DNA of 64,000 bases from Pomacea canaliculata (taxonomy: Eukaryota; Mollusca; Gastropoda; Architaenioglossa; Ampullariidae), in contig NC_037590.1 of the NCBI RefSeq assembly GCF_003073045.1, positions 34,480,327-34,544,326 on the forward strand, in the 5' to 3' direction. Below the pieces are notes generated by a model that worked only from the letters and a program-made list of their open reading frames with translations, did no database searches and was not told where the DNA came from. A program made the translations under genes and the position numbers. Below are positions 55,231 to 64,000 of this stretch, piece by piece (positions within the stretch are counted from its first letter, which is position 1; every line of letters starts with the position of its first letter).

Positions 55231-56089
55231 GGCCATTTCATTTAGTGCTTCATTTAATTTTTTTTAAAATTTCTGAGGTATAGAGAGATGTAGGGAGATA
55301 GAGATAAAAAAAAAGATCTTTTCACGAGGAAAGTTCTGATTCAAAAACCCTGAAGAGTTTATCAAAAAAATATGCCTGTTTTGTTTCTGTATGGGATGTT
55401 TGAATGGTAAAATTGTTGGCTATTCACCAAACAAAACAATCAGATTGTCTTTTTTTCTGAATATAGACAATTCTAAAGTTAAATGTAGAATGAATTAGTT
55501 TGATTAGTACAGCTTAGAACTCGCTACATTTTTTTTTTAACAATGGCTGTTAAACATCTTCCATAGAACCCATAAAATGTCTTTCCACAGAAAAGCAATG
55601 GAATTAACACGACATTATTACAAAAAGTGTATTTCACATTGAAATTAGTTTAAAATCTTCCAATGAACACCATGTGAGTTGTGGTGCAGAACTGCTTTTT
55701 TACCAATAATATTTTGAGGATTACTAATGCATGTTTGAAGTGTACCTGTGATTTTGTGTTTTTAAAGAGGAAGAAAATGAATTTGTGCATTTTCCTTTGA
55801 AAGTGAATGTCATTTTAACATTTTCTGTGCCTTACATAAGTAAAATCTATGCTATTATTTTCTTAGCACTACAAATAATAGAAAAGGGTTAGAAATACAA
55901 AAATTTTACCCAGAAGTGTTTTCCTGAAAGATGTGGAAAGAACTTATAAGGAAAAAAACAATATTCCAGAACTTAAAAACATTTAAGCATTTGCATTTGT
56001 TACTAATTTTTAACATCAATCATTCAATATTTTAAAAATGTGTAATACTAGGTAGACAATAATAAAACCATGACACATTCAGAAATAAA
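55231..56089 (+). other. FKBP14 3' UTR with candidate polyadenylation signals
   Basis: AT-rich, non-coding. AATAAA at 56061-56066 and 56084-56089 is a likely end region; other AATAAA-like motifs exist, so this is only probable. Confidence 0.35.
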
Positions 56090-59000
56090 TGTCTGCACTA
56101 TAAAAACATCTAATGACAGCAAGTCTGTGTAGTTTTCTTTTTAATGCGTTATAACTTAATTTGGAAATTGATTCTGTCAAGCATTAATCCTCTGTGAGGA
56201 TTATTTCATGTGTTCAGCATTAAACAATAACAATACCAACAGTCACCAAACATTCCAGTTTCTCAGTCTCATACATTTTCATAACTACATTTAAACATGG
56301 CTGAAGCTGCATCGTTTTTCTTTAGGAGCTATTAGGGGAAAGCAAGGATTACATTTTCTTTTAGTTGTGTTTAAAATTAAAAATCTGTTAGAGTAATGCC
56401 AACTTATTACAAATTCAGGTTGATTTCTCCGAAAGTTATCAGCTGATTTTCTGCTTTATATCAGGGTACTAACAAATTTTTAGTATAAATGATTGTAATT
56501 GTTTTATACACTGAGGTGAAGTGAATTTTGCATTTTATTTATAGGTGAGGACATATCAAATCTGAATATAAAGCAGTTTACTCCTACAATGAAATATTAA
56601 GTTTTTAGAATAAGCTTTAAGGTGTTTATTTTGAGTGCTGATATAATTTGAAAATTTATCTGTTATAAGAGAGTTGAAGTATTAATATTGTATTTCTTGT
56701 CTTGTTCATATTTATTAAAAAAATTATCAGAAAAGAATTGATCATGTCTGCTATAAATGAGAGAGGGAGCAAGTGTATGTGGAGGTTTGTGTATCTGTGG
56801 ACTCATAAGCTATAAGTAGCTTGGGATGATGTTTCACTACCTGCTATACATTTATATGCAGACATATTTGAAAAATTACTTTGCCATGTTACCATGCTTG
56901 TTTATGCAATTTTGGTGGACATACAGAAGTCATTGTAGTAGAGAACAATTCAAAAGTTTGATATAAAGTATTGGGGAGAACAAAACTTTCTGAGGAAATT
57001 TCTCTTATAATAGATATTAGCAAGTTGATCTAATTTAAGTATGGCCACTGTTTACTATTGCTTTTCTTCAGCCAAAGTCTACAAGGTTGGTTATTTTTGC
57101 ATTTAAAGCTCCTTGGGATAAGAACTATTTAAGAAATGAATAATGTTGTTTTAGAAGATAGCAAATCACTCCCATACCAGAATCTGGAACAGTGATACAA
57201 AGCAAAACTTGTTTTTTTTTAATTTTTAACATGTCATGAATAAATTCACAATTGGTCTGCACAGCTCTTGAGGAACTGATGAAACATGTTAAGAGTGCAT
57301 GCAAGTTCTGTGATCATGCAGAGCAAGATGTAGATGACAGAAAAAAAATGAAACTGTTTTTTCTAGCACCATTTTTACATCTATACATGTACGAAAGAAG
57401 CCTACTTGAAACCACATGGAGCCAGCTAGTAAGACAAAATAATGCTTATTCTGCTTGCCCTTCTTGCATTTAGATGTTAACCATGCAAAAAACAATTAAA
57501 TTTTCTTTTTTAGAAGTGCTTACAAGGCATCCCTTTTAGAATAATGTAAAAAAAAATTATTACTTCATGGAACTTGACAGATTATAGCACTGCAGTATAA
57601 GATATGACTATTATTCTAATTGATGACAGCATGCCATGGCAAACCACTTAGAAAGTAATGAGAGCAAAATGTGTGTCCCCTAAACTTTAAACTGAATCTG
57701 CACTGATCGACTAGATAACACAAGGGATATGATGGTCCTTTTTTGTGGATGGATATAAGCTTCTGGCCTTTTTAACTAGTTTGTTGCAACTTCCAGAGTG
57801 GAAGAAAGGCCAGCTCAAACATATTAAGAAGTCATAGAACTGATAACACTCAGTTTACAAAAAAATCATAGTCTGTCATCTCTGATGATGCCATTTAAAT
57901 GCTAAAAGATGGCTGCTAAAACAAATTACTATGGTCATATCACCTGGGAAAGTAGAAGTCTTATTTTCATAAGAATAACAGTCATGATCAGAGCATATTA
58001 ATGACATCACACAAGCACATAGTTTAGCCAGCACTAAATATCACATATAACCTGTGCAAAAATAAATATTTAAACTACTACCAAAGGAATTCTAAGCAAA
58101 GATGATAAATAACATAGGAACAGAGAGTACTCAGTTTCCCACGTTAAAGGGAACTGATGTTTCTGCTGCCTTTATACTATTTTTCCTTTTTACAAATACA
58201 TCCTGTTTTAACAACAAAACCTGAATGTGAACATTGTATATGCAAAATGGCAAACAAATTTTAACATTTAAAAGCAAATGATATGCATATATATTTCATG
58301 CATACAATTGCACGGGCCGATCCAAGTGTACACAAATGTGTGTATGACTATGAGCATGTATGTAAACAAAAACATCTTTACATCTGCATATGATTCCATA
58401 ATATACAGCAATAATTACCTAAAATTTCCACAGAAAGTGAAGGGACGGCATCATATGGGATGGATTTTCGATTTCCTTGACACTGTGTTGTGTCCATGTT
58501 ATTTGATCAGTACCACTTGATTTCAAGCCTGAGTGAGGTTATGACTAGTCATACTGTCTACTTAAAGGGGGCTCAAAAATGCAACAATGGTTTGCTAAAG
58601 AAAATTGTCCTCACACCGAAGTGCTGACTGGGTTTTTAAATAATTCTTTTGCCCTAAAACGGCTAATGCACACAGGATAATTATCAGATAACTTTCATCC
58701 ATTAAATTTATGGCTCCAAAAAATTGGTGGTTTCAGAACCTTTTCCCACATAAGTTCACATCATTTTACCTTTTTTGTTGATTCTCATTGTTCTCATTAT
58801 TCTATTTATTTATAAACAGCAGTCTTAAGTTCAGCTTTCTGTTATTCGAAATTATGAATGTTTTTATGAACTTGTCAGCACAGACAAGCTATGACATAAA
58901 TGTACCCAGTAGAAAGTCAAATTTCCAGTTATCTCTAAAAAATTAAACTGTGTCTGGACAGCTTTATCTTTTTTCTTTAAAAGCTGATCCGTCTTCATAA

Positions 59001-60089
59001 AACTGTGAAAGCAACAGAGAAATCAGACATAAAAAGATCAATTCTAATCATATTCAAAATGTATGCTACAATGTAATATTCTAGTCATGTGAAGGTAAAA
59101 ATATTATTTTTTAAGTGTGGGCAATGCATTCACACACTGATTATACAGAGAAGAATGGATGCATATTGTGGAGTAAGTAAGTGCATATGTATGATTATTT
59201 CTCCATGTAAACGATCTGCCATGAAAATAAAAATGTATTTATGTACAACATATGTGCTACTGTAACAGAAACAGAGAACAGAAATGACACATGATAAATG
59301 CCTTAGTAGATTTATTTCAATGTCAATATACAAAATTAAAGGTCCTATTTGTAATAATAGGTCTTAAATACTCACACCCGCTTATGAAAAATGTGAAACA
59401 ACTGATAGTAATTTATAAGCCATGCACTTTAAAAATGTCAATGTGTCTGATAAAGTGAGCTGCTATACAGGAATTAGAAATGTTTGTAAAATTTTGGGGA
59501 GGCAGCTACAAGTAGCCCCAATCACAAGTGTAGCACAACACTGCTTAACATTGAAAATGTGTAAGTAAACTCCACTTTTTATCGCATTCAATTAATAACT
59601 GGTCTGCAGTCAAAGTATTTATAAGAAATGCATGGAAAAAAGTTTTCCTGAACTGCTAAAACCTACATTTTTAGTGCAAATCTTTTCAACTAGAGGATTT
59701 AAGGCAGTATGACATACCATTACGCATTGGCACCAACAAACAGGTAGGGTGCATGTCAGTTGATGGGTAGATGAGGGGAATTAAATTAAGTGACAGATAT
59801 ACATTATAAGCTCTGGACCTGGGATGAAGGACAAGGACCACGAGCAATGGGCAGATAACCAAAACAAATCTGAAGTGTTGAATAAGGTGTTGGGCCACAG
59901 TCACACTCAAATTAGCCACACTACACAACAACAGCCACTCAGACATTTCTAGAAGTGGTGCTTGTCCACTAAGGAGGTGCAGTGCCAGGCTCCTTCCTCA
60001 AGGTAATCGACCCTTGGAGACTAGAGGTCCTTTCAATTCACCCTGTGGAGCCAGGGGATGGGAAAGGAATGCAGCTATCCAACATTCCA
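56090..60089. other. Intergenic, nothing recognised
   Basis: 4 kb of AT-rich DNA without coding similarity or clear repeat structure. Confidence 0.45.
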
Positions 60090-62700
60090 CCAAAATCAAG
60101 GATAATCCCAATATTACCATCATGCACTCTTTCCAAAAGGAACATTAAACTGGTTCCTGCAGCAAAACAACGTCAGCATCTGCTGCATTCAAGAAACACA
60201 TCTGCAAGAGGGAAAGCCATTCAACATCAGAGGATATCAGGATTTCTGGAGTGATCGACAAGGCAGGAGGAAAAGTGATGACTTTAGTCAAAAACAACCT
60301 GAATGTCAGTGAAAGCAGTAGACACGTGAACAACATAGAGTACACTGAACTCAAGACAGCATCATAACTGGGATAAACTATTATTGCTTCAATGATAACA
60401 TGCTAGCACTTAACACTATACAGGTAATATCTATTATAAGAGAAAGCAGTGATGGAGAATAAACGCCCAGTTGGGAACACGACACTGTAGTCGTGAGAAG
60501 AAGCCTGGTGGGACAAGAAATCTTCCCACAGACACCAACCTACTCACACTGCTGGCACATATCACCACCATACATGGTATACTGCACTGATGACATCCAC
60601 AGGAAAATCAGCAGAAAGGCAAAGAACAGCTAGGATAAAGAATCACCACCTAGTACTTGCTACTATTTCAAGAAGTATAGAATTATAAAAGGCACAATGG
60701 GGACTGTTCAGTACGTGCACCAATGAGCTCACAGGACCACTCACAGTCAAATAAGTGACATTAATAATGCTGTCAAAGATTATAACAACAGAATCATCAA
60801 GGCAGCCAAAGAAATCATTCCACAAAGTGTGAGAAATAACTACATGGCATCATGGACAAATAAACAGCAAACAGCACATAATCTAATTCTATAAAGCAAG
60901 GAAGGAGACTCAGATCAACCCTACAAAAAAAAAAAAATTATTAAACTGCAGGAAAAAAAGCGAAGTTTATGAGAACTAAACTGGAATTAAAAAGAAGCTG
61001 AAGAAAAAGACTGAAAAAACCCCCAACATAGACACCCCAAAATTGTGGAGACCAACTAGAGCACTGAACAAAGAATCCAAGGGACAAAAGATCACGCTTG
61101 AAGAAGAAATTAACTGGCAAAAAGACTGCTAATGCATTTGCCTAGGCCCATGGATGTCACCATCCCTTAGAGCCTGCAAAAAGAGATTCAAAAGAGAAAA
61201 ATAGGAATGAACAGCAAGAATAATGGAAGATGATTCCATGATAAAAGACATCACTATGCAGGAACTGAAGAATGCCATCAAGCAACCGAAAAAAAGAAAT
61301 CTTCACATCAAATATACGATATTTCAACACCCTGCCAATAATGTTCTCAACAATATTTAATCTAAGCTGGAAAGTAGGCCAGGATACCTAGTGCTGGGAA
61401 GAGACTAGGATAATCCCCATTACCTATCAAGTGAAAGTCCTGAGTTTCTGTACCATCAGTTGGACAAAATGTGTATGCATATAGAGAGCATTATCAACTA
61501 TACCATGTAGTGAAGCCTGGAAGCAGAGAGCATCATCATCATACTAGAGCAGACATGGGCAAACTCCTGTCTCTGACCGGCCCGCCCGCCCACCCGCCAG
61601 TATATATACAATATATACAGTATTGGGTAAAACTGAGTTAACTATGTTAGTCCGGCCCTCGAAAACCATCCCAATGTCTCATGCGGCCCCTTGGGAAAAT
61701 TAATTGCCCACCCCTGTACTAGAGTAAGCAGGTGCACAGAAGTTCAGAACAGCAGAAGACTAAACCACAAACCTTTCTGATGTGACTGAATAGCTTGTCA
61801 CAATCAAAAGGTTAACTTAGCAGTCTTCACTGACATGCTAAAGTCATTCGACAAAGTGTGGAAAAATGGGCTTTTAATGAAACTCCAACACAGCGGCATC
61901 ATATTTGTGTGCATCAGTGGCAATAAGTACCAGTGGATTAAAAGACTTAGCTTTGTGAGAGAGAGATACAGGTGCTGCAGAGGCAGCATCATAAACAACT
62001 ACCTACAGAAGAAGAGAATCAAATTCCTTTTTAATGATCATCTTGGGAAGAGATGGAGAACTGCTTTGGCATCTGTACCACAGCTCCCCATTTCACAGCC
62101 AAGGACAAGAATAGCAACACAATCCTTATGCTTGAAGAAAAGTACCCACCAGGAAACACAGAGATTGGCTTAAATAGAGATGGGTCAACCATGGATGCAA
62201 TTCAATCTCAAATGGAGATGCTGAGGGATACATCCATTACAAAGGCAGGTGGTAGCCATACCAATAGACTCTCACTGCAGCAACTAGAGACCCAAAGTCA
62301 AAGCCCTGATTTGCACAGCAAACTATCAGCAGCAAAGCAAACTAAAACTTGCAGGTCATCTAAATGATGCCCCATCTGTGCTGCAGGCTGCCAACACTAA
62401 CATGCTGCCTAAGCTGACACCAGCACTGAGAAACACCAATTGTCTGAAAATTGTTCTACAGTCGATACCATCACCCTGTGATACAATGAATAGGCTGATG
62501 GAATGGCAAAATGTGGAACTGAGGACAGGCAGGGGTGAAAACATGTTGGCCCAACAAAGATGAAGACATTTAAAGCTCTGTACAGATGACCCTAGACACC
62601 AGATGCCTACTGTCATCTATCCAGATCAGACCAGGTGCAGGGTACAGCAGGCTAATGCACTACTAGACTGGATGCTACACCCATACCTGATATACTCTGT
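60090..62700 (+). mobile_element. Decayed non-LTR retrotransposon (LINE) with endonuclease and RT remnants
   Basis: Frame-broken ORF2 remains. At about 60150-60240: WFLQQNNVSICCIQETHL and KPFNIRGYQ, the start of an APE-type endonuclease (the QETHL block). At about 61820-61890: LAVFTDMLKSFDKVWKNGLL, a reverse-transcriptase block (normally D-x-x-K-A-F-D-x-V-W). Near 62600: YPDQTRCRVQQANALL, like the C-terminal segment of jockey/CR1-type elements. Many stops and shifts: a dead copy. A small hAT element is inserted at 61550. Confidence 0.65.
61550..61716. mobile_element. hAT-type MITE (167 bp) nested in the LINE
   Basis: Left end CAGACATGGGCAAACT and right end, as reverse complement, CAGGGGTGGGCAATTA, an imperfect inverted repeat of the common hAT type CAGNNNTGGGCAA. 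Flanked by a perfect 8-bp duplication TACTAGAG (61542-61549 and 61717-61724). Removing it joins the LINE frame around IIILEQ-AGAQKFRTAED. No coding capacity. Confidence 0.8.
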
Positions 62701-63298
62701 AGATGAACGCTAGATTCATCATCAAAGCTGCCTCTAAGAGCAAGATGAACAAGTGATTTAAAAATAAAAAGTCTGCATTTCCTATCATCTGGTAAAGGCA
62801 TATTATACAAAAGCCTAGACAATGAAAGTTTCACAAATCAGAAAACACTGTCAGTAGTTTCACATTTCTATATGGTATGATATTAAAAACAATTTAAAAG
62901 GTTACAAGTAAAACATTTTCAATAGTAAAGGACTTCTCCATCCACATTGTGCGTATTTAAGTCCAACAGGTCTACAAATAATTACAATCACAATGCATTA
63001 TGCATAATGCTAACCTTCAGGTACATGGTTACCCTTGTGCTTACTTCTGTAAGCTACTGAACATATTAACAGTGTCCATGCATGCCTGATACACTGATAT
63101 AAACATGCACAAATAATTCAAGCACAGATGTACACACAAATTAAGTCTGTATGTTATATATTGCGTAATGCATATTGCTTGATTGAAAATATTCACCTTG
63201 TGTCTTGCAATATCAACATTGTCTCTTTCTCATTCTCTCTTCCTCTCTCTCATGCAAATTCTATGCTCCCCCATCTCTTTCCATTCAAACAAATGTTT

Positions 63299-63687
63299 TT
63301 ATTTCCGTGTCAGCAGCTGATGCATGTAGGCAAAGAACGATCCATTTTCCATTTGATCTTTTGGAAGTTTTGACTTAAGAGATCGCTGTCGGAGAAAGAA
63401 AATAAAAGTATCTTATAAGAGAAATCAAAACTATTTTCTTAGTTCAGCATTTTTTATGTGCTTAAGCAAAGGTTCTAACATTTATTGCTTTGGAATAACT
63501 AAATGAGGACACTGTCCAAGACTGTAATGAAACGTCAACAGACTTCTTGAAATGCCATCACAGATTCTCAAAAAGGACTTCTTTCTATTCTTACCTTAAT
63601 TTTTTCCATAAATGTCAAACTATCAGTCCACAGCTCCCTCCATCTCACCCTGTCAGGTGCTGCCCTGTAGTAGTCAGCAAGCTGATT
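63299..63687 (-). CDS. Last two coding exons of an unidentified protein (partial)
   Basis: Two exons, 63687-63595 (31 codons) and 63385-63299 (28 codons plus TAA), joined in phase 0 by consensus sites (TTCTGCAG-type acceptor at 63688, donor AAG|GTAAGA, acceptor CTCCGACAG). The C-terminal 59 residues read QLADYYRAAPDRVRWREL, WTDSLTFMEKIK, SLKSKLPKDQMENGS and FFAYMHQLLTRK. It is rich in charged and aromatic residues, with helical character and no membrane segment. I do not recognise the family. The gene continues beyond the right edge of the window. Confidence 0.6.
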
Positions 63688-64000
63688 CTGCAATGATGAC
63701 TATAATTATAAGCATGTAAGGTCAATACTTTGTAAAGGTTATGCGAAAGTAATGTGCAAGCATCATGCATGAACAATAAAGCTACAGTGATGTTATGTGA
63801 AATGGTGCAACTGTCTTAAAAGAACAAACTTTGTGTATAGACATGATCTTTTTTTCAAACATCTGTAAAAATGGGCAAGTATGCATCCAAGTCATTAAAA
63901 GTGCTTGCATCCAAGGCCAAAGTGTGTGCTCAAGCTGGTTCTATCCCCATGCAGTGTACCCCAATTAACCTTGCTGTTAAATGGATACTTGACCTTTCAA
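63688..64000 (-). other. Intron of the partial gene at the window edge
   Basis: AT-rich sequence upstream (minus strand) of the exon ending at 63687. No further exon seen before the window ends. Confidence 0.4.

Overview
This is eukaryotic nuclear DNA from an invertebrate animal, most probably a mollusc (gastropod-like). The genes are AT-rich and split by introns with ordinary GT-AG sites, and the intergenic DNA is crowded with tRNA-derived SINEs, hAT- and pogo-type MITEs and decayed LINEs. No bacterial, viral or CRISPR features were seen. Species is inference; the animal-type gene set is certain.

Layout. (1) About 2.7-19.5 kb, + strand: an Axin gene, with a 5' non-coding exon and ten coding exons (7491-18304). 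It carries tankyrase-binding, RGS, GSK3-binding, beta-catenin-binding and DIX regions, about 940 aa. TCF/LEF sites, two of them beside Helper-like GC motifs, lie near its 5' end, and more lie in an intron. The exon at 16038-16264 reads as if one base were missing. (2) 19.5-24.7 kb: intergenic, with two tandem-oriented SINEs and a hAT MITE that has a perfect 8-bp target duplication. (3) 24732-39569, - strand: an SLC6 (Na+/Cl- coupled) transporter, 14 coding exons, about 648 aa, with a TATA box. One exon has a one-base frame break. A Gln sits at a substrate-pocket position in TM6, and an FxNPxY endocytosis motif lies near the C-terminus. (4) 39.7-50.4 kb: intergenic, with inverted repeat copies, a 506-bp pogo/Tigger-like MITE and an antisense LINE reverse-transcriptase relic. 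(5) 50548-55230, + strand: FKBP14-like ER peptidyl-prolyl isomerase, 4 exons, 224 aa, with signal peptide, FKBP domain, two EF hands and C-terminal HDEL. (6) 55.2-63.3 kb: 3' UTR and intergenic DNA, with a decayed LINE (about 60.1-62.7 kb) that carries a nested hAT MITE. (7) 63299-63687, - strand: the last two coding exons of a gene I do not recognise, continuing beyond the window.

The genes do not form an operon. Axin scaffolds the beta-catenin destruction complex; the TCF sites suggest Wnt negative feedback on the gene itself. The SLC6 protein imports an undetermined, probably amino-acid-like substrate. FKBP14 acts in ER protein folding. Both one-base breaks could be residual indel errors of a draft assembly; the reading frames resume perfectly on the far side in both genes.
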